DNA from: an uncultured Chloroflexota bacterium | GTDB lineage: Bacteria > Chloroflexota > Anaerolineae > UBA4142 > SHND01 | Assembly (NCBI GenBank): GCA_937870825.1 | Contig: CALMZO010000163.1 | Coordinates: forward strand, 1-32,537 | Reading direction: 5' to 3' | DNA length: 32,537 nt | Shown: positions 1 to 7,190 of the stretch, one piece after another | Position numbering within the stretch: the stretch's first letter is position 1 | How the letters are laid out: every line of letters starts with the position of its first letter | Notes under the pieces: generated by a model | Databases searched by the model: none | Seen by the model: the letters and a program-made list of their open reading frames with translations, nothing else | Told to the model about the DNA's origin: nothing | Position numbers and translations under genes: made by a program

Positions 1-114
1 TTTGGCGTACTCGCGCGTCAACGTGAACTGCGCCAGCACGGCGCGTTCGTGTTCCGCCAGCTGCGCGAGCGCGGGCGATGTGGTGTCGAGGCGCGTGGGG
101 ACAGTCGTCGCCAT
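1..114 (-). CDS. Partial hypothetical protein (N-terminal 38 residues)
   Basis: An open frame runs leftward off the window edge from an ATG at 112-114. It encodes 38 codons beginning MATTVPTRLDTTSPALAQLA and continuing into a charged, helix-prone stretch ending near REYAK. The codon choice (GCG, CGC, CTC) matches the neighbouring genes. No domain can be recognised from so little sequence, so no function is offered. The gene diverges from the OmpR-type regulator at 300, and the 185-bp region between them holds a GGGAC-N4-GTCCG palindrome that could serve either gene. Confidence 0.5.
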   Translation of the reverse strand, partial: MATTVPTRLDTTSPALAQLAEHERAVLAQFTLTREYAK

Positions 115-173
115 AGCAAGAAAAATAACGGCGCGCGGGCGATGGGAAAAGGTGTATTTGTCATGTGTAGCAG

Positions 174-226
174 GGGATAGATGTCCGATAGAAATTTTGC
201 CCCATTCCGATGAGGACAAATGCCAC
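174..226. promoter_or_regulatory. Candidate DosR-like boxes upstream of the OmpR-type regulator
   Basis: GGGATAGATGTCCG at 174-187 matches the DosR-type core GGGAC-N4-GTCCC at 8 of 10 half-site positions with exact spacing. A weaker copy, AGGACAAATGCCAC at 213-226, matches at 7 of 10. Their centres are 39 bp apart. No convincing -10 hexamer sits at the geometry seen at 8589-8631, so the assignment is by sequence similarity only. The sites lie between two divergent genes. Confidence 0.4.
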
Positions 227-299
227 TATCAGCAAGGTCTGAAATCGGTTACATTCGGTCTGATTTTCGTTCGCTTTGGTGTACTGGAAAGGGAGTGAC

Positions 300-995
300 A
301 TGGACGCACTCGGAACGATTCTCGTCATTGACGACGACAAAACGCTGTTGCGGCTCCTCCAAGAGGCGCTGAATAACGCAAAATATCAAGTCATTCTAGC
401 TACGAACGGAATTGACGGTCTGCAAGAACTGTATGCGCGGCAGCCCGACCTCATCTTGCTCGATGTGATGATGCCCCGCATGGACGGCTGGGAAACGCTG
501 TTACGCATTCGGCAAATTTCGCACGTGCCGGTGATTATGCTCACGGCAAAAGATGGGGAAGCCGACAAACTGCGCGGTCTGACGCATGGGGTTGACGATT
601 ACGTGACCAAGCCGTTCAGTTTTGCGGAATTGATGGCGCGCGCCCATGTCGTGATGCGCCGCGCGCAATACGGACAGATGTCGAAAAAGGCGCGCCGCTT
701 TGTGTGCGGCAGTCTGGTCATTGACATTGACGCGCATCGCGTCACAAAGGCGGGCAACGCGGTGGAACTCACGCCCACCGAATTTCGGTTGCTGCAAACG
801 TTGGCGGAAAATGCCGGACGCGTGTTGACGCACGAGCAATTGCTCGAAAATGTTTGGGGTTACGATGCGGCAGAAGATACCGGCTATGTGAAACGGTACG
901 TCTGGTATCTGCGGCACAAGCTCGAAGATGACCCGACGAAGCCAGAGTTTATTTTAACGGAACGCGGGTTTGGCTATTCGTTTTCGACGAGTTAA
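300..995 (+). CDS. OmpR/PhoB-family response regulator
   Basis: A 231-residue DNA-binding response regulator. The receiver domain (about 5-120) has the acidic pocket D11-D12-D13, phosphoacceptor D55 in LLDVMMP, switch T82 and K104 in the TKP motif. The C-terminal winged helix (about 135-230) shows the OmpR-type pattern ELTPTEFRLLQTLAENAG and ends with ERGFGYSF. The start at 300 is chosen over an in-frame ATG at 276 because GGAAAGGGAG lies about 5 bases before it. The likely phosphodonor is the PAS kinase at 1729-3006, with only the CBS gene between them. The ligand or stress sensed is not visible. Confidence 0.92.
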   Translation: MDALGTILVIDDDKTLLRLLQEALNNAKYQVILATNGIDGLQELYARQPDLILLDVMMPRMDGWETLLRIRQISHVPVIMLTAKDGEADKLRGLTHGVDDYVTKPFSFAELMARAHVVMRRAQYGQMSKKARRFVCGSLVIDIDAHRVTKAGNAVELTPTEFRLLQTLAENAGRVLTHEQLLENVWGYDAAEDTGYVKRYVWYLRHKLEDDPTKPEFILTERGFGYSFSTS

Positions 996-1203
996 AGATA
1001 GCAGACTGGCTTGTCGGAGCGGATTGCTCGAAGTCCGAAGGCAATGCAAATTTGGGCGAATGCCGCGTTAGCGTGTTGCCCTGACAGTCGTTCTCAACCT
1101 ATGGAACCGCATACCGATTGAAACGCAAGCAGAATCGAATTCGTACCCGTTTTTGACCCGTCCGCGTGAATATGGGAAAAAGATTGGAAAGAAGGGGACA
1201 CAT

Positions 1204-1683
1204 ATGGAGAAAACACTGGTACAGGATTGGATGACTGCAAATCCCATCACGATTGTTCCGAGAACAACGCTGCCCGACGCGCACAAATTGATGCAAGCAT
1301 CCAAAATTCGCCGCCTGCCCGTCGTGGACAATGGGCGGCTCGTCGGGATTGTCACGCTGGGCGATGTGCGCGAAGCACAGCCGTCGGACGCAAATACGTT
1401 GAGCATTTTTGAATTGAATTATCTGTTGAGCAAACTCACGGTGGACCGCATCATGACGCGCAACCCGCTCACGATTGCGCCCCACGCGACAATTCGCGAA
1501 GCCGCGCGTTTGATGCTCGAACACAAAATCGGCGGACTGCCCGTGATGGAACAGGGACGGGTCGTCGGCATCATCACCGAGTCCGATATTTTTCGCGTGT
1601 TGGTGCAAGAAGCCGCACAATCGCCCCACGAACCGAGTTTTCAATTTGAACCCGAGTTGACGGCTCAAGTCCTCGTGAAATAA
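1204..1683 (+). CDS. Tandem CBS-domain protein
   Basis: A 159-residue soluble protein made of two CBS motifs, each preceded by the usual V-x-D/R-x-MT signature (DWMTANPITI near residue 10 and RIMTRNPLTI near 84). Each CBS core contains a RRLPVVD- or GGLPVME-type turn followed by GIVT or GIIT-x-SD. Such CBS pairs generally bind adenine nucleotides and report energy state. The start at 1204 is supported by GAAGGGG eight bases upstream; the open frame reaches back to 1153 without an RBS. It lies between the OmpR-type regulator and the PAS kinase and is probably cotranscribed. The mycobacterial dormancy regulon also includes a stand-alone CBS-pair protein (Hrp1). Confidence 0.9.
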   Translation: MEKTLVQDWMTANPITIVPRTTLPDAHKLMQASKIRRLPVVDNGRLVGIVTLGDVREAQPSDANTLSIFELNYLLSKLTVDRIMTRNPLTIAPHATIREAARLMLEHKIGGLPVMEQGRVVGIITESDIFRVLVQEAAQSPHEPSFQFEPELTAQVLVK

Positions 1684-1728
1684 AAACCGCCCGACGCCGA
1701 GAGAGATTGATGTACGGGTTGGAGGCAT

Positions 1729-3006
1729 ATGGCGCAAGAAGCGGAATCTGCGCGTAGCGCAATGCAACGTGACCGCCAGCTCGCCGCGATTACGGCGGAT
1801 TCGGCGGACGCGATTGTCATGCTGGATAATGACGGCTTGATTCAAACCTGGAATCGCGGCGCAGAGCTGTTGTTCGGTTACACCGCGAACCAGGTGATTG
1901 GAAAACATTTCCAACTTCTCGTGCCGAAATCACAGCAAGCGAGCGGCGAAATCGAACGGCTGAATCAACAACTGGCAGAACGCGGCTATATTCGCAATAT
2001 GCTAACTCAGCGTCTCACCAAAGAAGGCAAGCTGCTCACCGTCGAAGTCACCCGCACGCTGTTGCGCGATGAAGCGGGGAACATTGTCGGCTCGTCCGCG
2101 ATCTTGCACGACGTCACCGAACGCGAGCGCGCGCAAGCGCAAATCCGCGAAATGAATCGTCACCTCGAATCGCTCGTCGCCGAACGCACGCGCGAACTCT
2201 CGGAGGCGAACGAACGGCTGCGCCAACGCCAACGCGAATTGGAAAAAGCGAACGCGGAACTTTTGCAATTGGATGAGCTCAAGTCCGAATTTGTTTCACT
2301 CGTCTCACACGAATTGCGCGCGCCGTTGACCAATATCTCCGGCTCGCTGCAACTTTTACTCGCCGACGAACCTGCCAACATGCTCACGCCCAATCAGCGC
2401 GAGATGCTCGTGTTGGCAAATGAGCAAACCGACCATCTCACGCGTCTCGTCAAAAGCGTGTTGAACGTTGCGCGCATCGAGTCGGGACAAATGCCGTTGT
2501 CGCAACAAGCATTCGACTTGGCGAACCTCATCAAAAGGAATTTGGAACAATGGCGTTTGTACGATACAAGTCATGTGTGGGTTGGGACGCAGCTGACCAA
2601 TCTGCCTTCGGTGTGGGGCGACCCGGACCGCGTGGAAGAAGTGTTGACGAATCTGTTTGACAATGCGAGCAAGTACTCGCGCGCGGAAGAAACAATTTGC
2701 GTAGACGCGCAAGTGATGGAAAAGCAAATCGTCGTCACCGTGACCGACCAAGGGGTCGGCATCGCCGCCGCGGAACTTGAAAAAATTTTTGATAAATTTC
2801 ATCGCGTCGAACGCGGCGACGCGCGTCAAACGTACGGTTATGGTTTGGGGCTTTACATCTCGCGCAAATTCATTCAGGCGATGGGCGGCGAATTGTGGGC
2901 GCACAGTCAACACGGAACGGGTTCGACCTTTTATTTCTCCCTGCCGCTCGCGAGCAATTTGAACGCGCCGCGAACGTCTTTGCTCGGCGCGCGTGGCGCA
3001 GATTGA
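1729..3006 (+). CDS. PAS-domain histidine kinase (cytoplasmic)
   Basis: A 425-residue sensor kinase with no signal peptide or membrane segment. Residues about 16-130 form a PAS domain (DAIVMLDNDGLIQTWNRGAE, ending with the PAC-like IVGSSAILHDVTERE). A long coiled coil follows at about 131-185. The HisKA domain carries the phosphoacceptor H194 in LVSHELRAPL. The catalytic domain shows N, G1 and G2 boxes (LTNLFDNASKYS, VTDQGVGI, GYGLGLYISR). GGAGG seven bases upstream supports the start. Only 45 bp separate it from the CBS gene, and with the regulator at 300 it makes a regulator-CBS-kinase operon. The PAS domain has no obvious haem or flavin signature, so the signal is unknown. Confidence 0.92.
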   Translation: MAQEAESARSAMQRDRQLAAITADSADAIVMLDNDGLIQTWNRGAELLFGYTANQVIGKHFQLLVPKSQQASGEIERLNQQLAERGYIRNMLTQRLTKEGKLLTVEVTRTLLRDEAGNIVGSSAILHDVTERERAQAQIREMNRHLESLVAERTRELSEANERLRQRQRELEKANAELLQLDELKSEFVSLVSHELRAPLTNISGSLQLLLADEPANMLTPNQREMLVLANEQTDHLTRLVKSVLNVARIESGQMPLSQQAFDLANLIKRNLEQWRLYDTSHVWVGTQLTNLPSVWGDPDRVEEVLTNLFDNASKYSRAEETICVDAQVMEKQIVVTVTDQGVGIAAAELEKIFDKFHRVERGDARQTYGYGLGLYISRKFIQAMGGELWAHSQHGTGSTFYFSLPLASNLNAPRTSLLGARGAD

Positions 3007-3030
3007 AAACACCCGGGACACACAGACGCA

Positions 3031-3058
3031 AAGCGGGGCAACCCGCTTTTTTTATTTT
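3031..3058 (+). terminator. Rho-independent terminator after the PAS kinase
   Basis: A seven-base-pair stem (AAGCGGG paired with CCCGCTT) is closed by the GNRA tetraloop GCAA and followed by TTTTTTTATTTT. It lies 25 bp after the kinase stop codon and ends the regulator-CBS-kinase transcript before the VIT gene. Confidence 0.88.
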
Positions 3059-3127
3059 GATTTGCGGTAGGGCATTTGTCATGCGCGCCGCGTGAGGATT
3101 GCCACGCGTTTGCCGCGCAAAATTTTT

Positions 3128-3133
3128 TATAAT
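3128..3133 (+). promoter_or_regulatory. Candidate -10 element for the ferritin-VIT gene
   Basis: A perfect TATAAT sits 25 bp before the start codon at 3159, just after the preceding terminator. A -35-like TTGCCA at 3099-3104 is 23 bp away, too far for a standard promoter, and nothing better lies at 17 bp. The -10 assignment therefore rests on one hexamer and its position. Confidence 0.45.
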
Positions 3134-3158
3134 ACAGTTCAGTGCGCGAGCAACTTGT

Positions 3159-4298
3159 ATGCCAAACAAAACACTTGAACCGCAAGACCGCGCGCGCTAT
3201 CGCGCCAATATCCAGGACGAAATTGACAGCGCGTTTTTGTACAACGCGGTTGCCGACACCGAAAAATCGCCGCAGCTACAGCAGGTGTACCGCAAACTCG
3301 CGGCAACGGAAACACAGCACGCGGCGTTTTGGCAAAACGTGCTGCGTGAGGCAGGTGAAACCTTTGCCCCGTCGCCGACGTGGCGCGCGCGGACATTGGC
3401 ATTGCTTGCACGCCGTTTTGGTTCGGGCTTTGTTTTGCCGACCTTGACCGATTTGGAACGCGGTGACAGCAAAGGGTACGCCGCGCAGCCCGAATCGAAA
3501 AATACCGCCATGTCCGCGCAAGAGAATTCACACGCTGTCATGCTGCAAACGATTGTGGGACAAACGCGCGGCGGGATGGAAGGCAGCGCGCTCGCGCAGC
3601 TGGAAGGACGACATCGCGCGGCGGGCGGCAACGCGCTGCGCGCGGCAGTGTTGGGTGCGAACGATGGACTTGTCTCCAATCTATCGCTCATCATGGGCGT
3701 CGCGGGCGCGGTGACGCAGGGACACGAAATCGTGATTGCGGGCATGGCAGGTCTGCTCGCCGGCGCGTGTTCGATGGCAATGGGGGAATGGGTTTCCGTC
3801 CAGTCCTCGCGTGAATTGTACGAACGCCAAATCAAAATCGAGGCGGCAGAATTGGAACATGCGCCGCAAGAAGAGCAGCAAGAACTCGCGTTGATTTATC
3901 AGGCGAAAGGATTGCCACAAGCGCAAGCCGAAACCTTTGCGGCGAAATTGGTGACAGACAAGGACAGCGCGCTCGATACGCTGGCGCGCGAAGAGCTCGG
4001 CATCAACCCGCAAGAACTCGGCGGCTCGGCATTAGAGGCAGCGGTGACATCCTTTGTTTTGTTTGCCGCTGGCGCGATTGTGCCGCTCGTGCCTTTTCTG
4101 CTTCTCACCGGTATCCCCGCGATCATTGTCAGCGCCGTCGTCAGCACCATCGGTCTGTTCATCATCGGCGCGGCAATAACGTTAATGACGGGACGCAGTA
4201 TCTGGTATTCCGGCGCGCGCATGGTGCTGATTGGGCTCGGCGCCGCGTTGGTGACGTTCGTGATTGGGAAAATCATTGGCGTCACCATCGCAGGATAG
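3159..4298 (+). CDS. Ferritin-like/VIT fusion iron (manganese) transporter
   Basis: A 379-residue membrane protein. The N-terminal part (about 1-140) is a rubrerythrin/ferritin-like four-helix domain with ExxH di-iron signatures (TETQHAAFW and SAQENSHAVM). The C-terminal part is a CCC1/VIT1-family transporter with about five hydrophobic helices, including VLGANDGLVSNLSLIMGV and the family motif AMGEWVSVQSSRE. By analogy with MbfA-type fusions, the cytosolic di-iron domain senses or binds Fe2+ and the membrane domain exports or sequesters it. The start at 3159 excludes a 20-residue upstream extension. No clear Shine-Dalgarno is visible. It looks monocistronic, between a terminator and the radical SAM gene. 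Confidence 0.9.
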   Translation: MPNKTLEPQDRARYRANIQDEIDSAFLYNAVADTEKSPQLQQVYRKLAATETQHAAFWQNVLREAGETFAPSPTWRARTLALLARRFGSGFVLPTLTDLERGDSKGYAAQPESKNTAMSAQENSHAVMLQTIVGQTRGGMEGSALAQLEGRHRAAGGNALRAAVLGANDGLVSNLSLIMGVAGAVTQGHEIVIAGMAGLLAGACSMAMGEWVSVQSSRELYERQIKIEAAELEHAPQEEQQELALIYQAKGLPQAQAETFAAKLVTDKDSALDTLAREELGINPQELGGSALEAAVTSFVLFAAGAIVPLVPFLLLTGIPAIIVSAVVSTIGLFIIGAAITLMTGRSIWYSGARMVLIGLGAALVTFVIGKIIGVTIAG

Positions 4299-4340
4299 TA
4301 ACAGAGATGAGAGTTGAGGGCTGAGGATGAAAGCAGAGCA

Positions 4341-5771
4341 ATGAAAATTTTGTTGGTATCACCGGAAGCGCGCGTGTGGAATTCGCGCACGCATATTCAT
4401 AACGGGCTCGGCTATCTCGCGGGCGCGTTACTGAACGCAGGGTACGTGGTTGATATTTTCGACGGCGCGGTCGAAGAGGAATCGCTCGCCGCGCGCTTGA
4501 CGCGTCAACATTTTGACGTGGTAGGCATTTCCGCGCCGACGCCGTTGATTCACGACGCGTGGAAGTACGCGCGCGTGGCGAAAGAACATGGCGCGATTAC
4601 GATTCTCGGCGGTCCGCACTTGACGCTGATGCCCGATGAATCCATGCAGCGCGCCGAAGTAGATTTCGTTGTGCGCGGGGAAGGGGAAGAGACGTTGGTG
4701 GAATTTGTGAAAGCGGTGGACGAACGACGAACGACGAATGACCAAGAGCCAATCCCGAATGACGAACAACGTTGGAGTGAGATCCGCGGCTTGTCGTGGA
4801 AAAACGCGGACGGAAAAATTTTTCATAATCTGGACCGTCCGTTAACTCCCAATCTCGACGCGCTGCCGTTCCCCGCGCACCATCTTTTCAAAATTTCGCG
4901 CTATACCAATTTGCAGCCACTCACCGACGGCCTCGACAAACACGCGCGTTCGTACACGATTGTCACCTCGCGCGGTTGTCCGTACAAATGCACGTATTGT
5001 TCCAAACCGATTACGGGCGATACGTGGCGCGCGCGTTCGGTGGACAATGTGTTGCGCGAATGGAAAATGCTGGTCGAGGATTTGGGCGCGACGGAAATTG
5101 GCGTGACGGATGATATTTGGAATTTGGACCTCGAACGCGCCAAAGAATTGTGTCGCGGCTTGATTGAAATGAAATTGAATCGCGTGCCGTGGATAACCAT
5201 ACACGGCATGAAGGTAAATCACACCGACGCGGAATTGTTTCAATTGATGAAACGCGCGGGCTGCAAACGCGTGGGCTTTGGCGTGGAAAGCGGCGATGAA
5301 GACATTTTGAAACGCGTGGTGAAAAAATCGCAAACGTTCGCGCAAGTGCGCGCCGCGTTCAAAAACGCAAAACACGCCAGTTTGCAAACGATGGGCTTTT
5401 TCATCTACGGCATGCCCGGCGAGACCGAAGCGACCATGGAAAAAACAACGCGGCTCGCGCTCGAACTCGACCCCGACCTCGCGCACTTTATGATTGCCTC
5501 GCCGTACCCCGGCACTCAATTGTGGGACACGGTCAAGCGCGAAGGCAAGTTGTACGCGCAAAATTGGAGCGAGCTCGCGATTCAATCGGACCACGCGCAT
5601 TTTGATTTTCCCGGCATGGATACGCAAATGGTCGAGCGCAAATGGCACGAAGCGTACCGCCGTTTTTATTTTCGCCCGCAACGTTTGTGGAAACGCGCGA
5701 CGAGTTGGGACACGTGGAAAAATTTGCCGGAACGCGTCAGGGACGCGCAGAGGTTTTTTGTAGAATCGTAA
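4341..5771 (+). CDS. B12-binding-type radical SAM protein
   Basis: A 476-residue BchE/P-methylase-like protein. Residues 1-125 form a cobalamin-binding-like Rossmann fold (MKILLVSPEARVWNS, then ILGGPHLTLMPDE and VVRGEGEETL). The DxHxxG lower-ligand motif is absent, as in many members. The radical SAM core holds the CX3CX2C cluster motif SRGCPYKCTYCSK, followed by GVESGDEDILK and GFFIYGMPGETEAT. The substrate is unknown. An insertion-like hydrophilic stretch (about residues 128-146) between the domains is encoded by a GACGAAC-type repeat also found outside genes here. The start at 4341 is the first methionine that begins the fold; the RBS is weak. No operon partner is evident. Confidence 0.88.
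   Translation: MKILLVSPEARVWNSRTHIHNGLGYLAGALLNAGYVVDIFDGAVEEESLAARLTRQHFDVVGISAPTPLIHDAWKYARVAKEHGAITILGGPHLTLMPDESMQRAEVDFVVRGEGEETLVEFVKAVDERRTTNDQEPIPNDEQRWSEIRGLSWKNADGKIFHNLDRPLTPNLDALPFPAHHLFKISRYTNLQPLTDGLDKHARSYTIVTSRGCPYKCTYCSKPITGDTWRARSVDNVLREWKMLVEDLGATEIGVTDDIWNLDLERAKELCRGLIEMKLNRVPWITIHGMKVNHTDAELFQLMKRAGCKRVGFGVESGDEDILKRVVKKSQTFAQVRAAFKNAKHASLQTMGFFIYGMPGETEATMEKTTRLALELDPDLAHFMIASPYPGTQLWDTVKREGKLYAQNWSELAIQSDHAHFDFPGMDTQMVERKWHEAYRRFYFRPQRLWKRATSWDTWKNLPERVRDAQRFFVES
4722..4767 (+). repeat. Degenerate GACGAAC/AATGAC repeat inside the radical SAM gene
   Basis: Tandem GACGAAC and GACGAATGAC units run through the linker between the B12-like and radical SAM domains without breaking the frame, encoding a polar DERRTTND- and PNDEQRW-type segment. 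The reverse complement of the intergenic stretch 12183-12240 contains the same unit (GACGAATAACGAACAACGAA). This points to a dispersed simple repeat that has expanded within a coding sequence. Confidence 0.6.
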
Positions 5772-5790
5772 GAGTTTTGCGAGTTTGCGT

Positions 5791-5827
5791 CCGCCAGATG
5801 TCCCAAACAACTCGTGACAAACGTCAA
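5791..5827 (+). promoter_or_regulatory. Candidate DosR-like half sites and promoter of USP gene 1
   Basis: On the minus strand, 5794-5806 reads TTTGGGACATCTG, identical over 13 bases to the left part of the perfect box at 8586-8598, but its second half is degenerate. A second element, GTGACAAACGTCAA (5814-5827), matches GGGAC-N4-GTCCC at 7 of 10. GAGAAT at 5851-5856 could be the -10. With a start site near 5863, the second element would be centred at about -42, the same geometry as at 8589. Individually weak, but the arrangement is suggestive. Confidence 0.4.
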
Positions 5828-5888
5828 ATGTCTGAACCGTGCAACGATGCGAGAATAGGGGGTGGATTGAGACCAATGGAGGTGTTGG

Positions 5889-6338
5889 ATGTATAAAAAA
5901 ATTCTTGTGCCCCTCGATGGCTCGCGCGCGTCGGAAGCCGTGCTGCCGCATGTAGCCAATCTTGCCGGGATGACCGGCGCGGAAATTGTGTTGCTGCGTG
6001 TTGTGACAACGCCGGTGTTGGAATTTGCCAACACTGATTTTGTGCCGCCGCTTTCACCCAGTGACACACATCCCGATTTGTTTGCGCAAGCCGACGGCTA
6101 TTTGCAGCGTGTTGCCTTTGACCTGTTTCCCGAAAATCTCCCGGTGACGTATCAAGTCATGGGCGGTCCGATTGCCGAGGCGATTCTCGACACTACCGCC
6201 GCGACAGATGTGGACTTGATTGCGATGTCCACACACGGGCGCGGGGGACTGGCGCGTTTGGTGTTGGGCAGTGTGGCGGATGAAGTGGTGCGCCCTTCCC
6301 ATGTGCCGGTGCTGTTGATTCGTCCGCTGCATGAGTAA
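5889..6338 (+). CDS. Universal stress protein (USP 1)
   Basis: A 149-residue UspA-fold protein. It opens with the family pattern MYKKILVPLDGSRASEAVLP and carries the nucleotide-binding motif G-x2-G-x(n)-GS in STHGRGGLARLVLGSVADEV, so it is probably of the ATP-binding class. GGAGG lies upstream of the ATG. It ends at a strong terminator shared with the convergent DosR-like regulator. Two more USPs lie at 26178 and 26638. USPs are prominent members of DosR-controlled dormancy regulons, and DosR-like half sites lie upstream. The biochemical role in this organism is unknown. Confidence 0.93.
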   Translation: MYKKILVPLDGSRASEAVLPHVANLAGMTGAEIVLLRVVTTPVLEFANTDFVPPLSPSDTHPDLFAQADGYLQRVAFDLFPENLPVTYQVMGGPIAEAILDTTAATDVDLIAMSTHGRGGLARLVLGSVADEVVRPSHVPVLLIRPLHE

Positions 6339-6396
6339 AGACCTTTGAGGTTGGCATTCGTTACAACGCATGAAACATTCGAAGGTCTTTATTACC

Positions 6397-6436
6397 AACA
6401 AAAAATCGCAACTCGTTCGAGTTGCGATTTTTTGTT
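6397..6436. terminator. Bidirectional terminator between USP 1 and the DosR-like regulator
   Basis: Perfect 19-base arms (6397-6415 and 6418-6436) consist of AACAAAAAATCGCAACTCG and its complement, giving U-tracts on both strands. The right arm reaches into the TTA stop codon (6435-6437) of the minus-strand regulator. A second inverted repeat, AAAGACCTT (6337-6345) with AAGGTCTTT (6382-6390), brackets the space after the USP stop. Confidence 0.9.
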
Positions 6437-7100
6437 AATCGGTCGCCATGTGGTCCTGGATGCGATGTGTCACCGCGTACGCGGCGGCTTCGGAACGCGT
6501 CGCCAAATTCAATTTGCTCAGAATCGAGCTCACGTAATTGCGTACCGTTTTTTCGGAAAGAAACACCGCGTCCGCGATTTCTTTGTTCGTTTTGCCTTTG
6601 GCGACGAGCGCGAGAATCTTCAACTCTTGTTCCGACAAATCCGCGAACGCTTCATCTTCGGCTTTGCGCGATGCTTCGCGCACGCGCGCGAAAACTTTTT
6701 GCATCAGCGCCGGGTCGACCAACGATTCCCCGCGTCCGATTTTTTCCAATGCTGTCACCAGCTCATTGCTGCCGATTTGCTTTAACACATATCCCGACGC
6801 GCCCGCCGCAATCGCGTCAAACAACAATTCGTCTTCGGCGTACGACGTGAGCATGATGACTTTGATGTCAGGATGCTGCGCCACAATTTCGCGCGTCGCT
6901 TCGATGCCGTTCTTGCCCGGCAAGCGAATGTCCATCACCACCACATCGGGCTGATAACGCGCCGCGCGGTCCAGCGCTTCGCTCGCGTTGCTCGCTTCGG
7001 CGACCACTTGAAATTGCTTGTTGCGCGAGAGGAGTGCTTTGAGTCCCAAGCGCACGACTTCGTGGTCATCTACCAAAAGAATTTTCAATGTCTTGCTCAT
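6435..7100 (-). CDS. NarL/LuxR-family response regulator, DosR (DevR)-like
   Basis: A 221-residue regulator. The receiver has D11-D12, phosphoacceptor D57 in [10 protein letters not shown]85 in LTSYAEDE and K107. The C-terminal LuxR-type HTH (about 153-215) includes [20 protein letters not shown]. The receiver LTSY...AGASGYV pattern and the recognition helix [15 protein letters not shown] closely resemble mycobacterial DosR as recalled. K184, R187 and N188 fall where DosR uses Lys179, Lys182 and Asn183 to read GGGAC half-sites. GAGGGGAAGG lies upstream of the start. It diverges from the GAF histidine kinase at 7189 through a shared palindromic promoter region. It probably controls the GGGAC-N4-GTCCC boxes in this window; that link is inferred. 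Confidence 0.93.
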   Translation of the reverse strand: MSKTLKILLVDDHEVVRLGLKALLSRNKQFQVVAEASNASEALDRAARYQPDVVVMDIRLPGKNGIEATREIVAQHPDIKVIMLTSYAEDELLFDAIAAGASGYVLKQIGSNELVTALEKIGRGESLVDPALMQKVFARVREASRKAEDEAFADLSEQELKILALVAKGKTNKEIADAVFLSEKTVRNYVSSILSKLNLATRSEAAAYAVTHRIQDHMATD

Positions 7101-7148
7101 ACCTTCCCCTCAACGCAGCCGGATGCGCCATTTTTCGGGATGCGTTGC

Positions 7149-7190
7149 ATGATATAATTTCGCCCGGCTCTTGCTCCGAAATTATATCAT
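7149..7190. promoter_or_regulatory. Symmetric overlapping divergent promoters of regulator and kinase
   Basis: A perfect 14-bp inverted repeat has arms ATGATATAATTTCG (7149-7162) and its complement (7177-7190), with a 14-bp spacer. Each arm is an extended -10 (TGATATAAT): one faces right toward the kinase at 7189, the other left toward the regulator at 7100. Predicted start sites (about 7165 and 7174) would make the two transcripts overlap by a few bases. The right arm includes the first two bases of the kinase ATG. The repeat may also be a regulator-binding site. Confidence 0.7.

Noticed and set aside
996..1203. Non-coding RNA or terminator between the OmpR-type regulator and the CBS gene
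   Set aside because: Only 5-bp inverted repeats such as ATTGC/GCAAT are present, with no U-tract or nested pairing.
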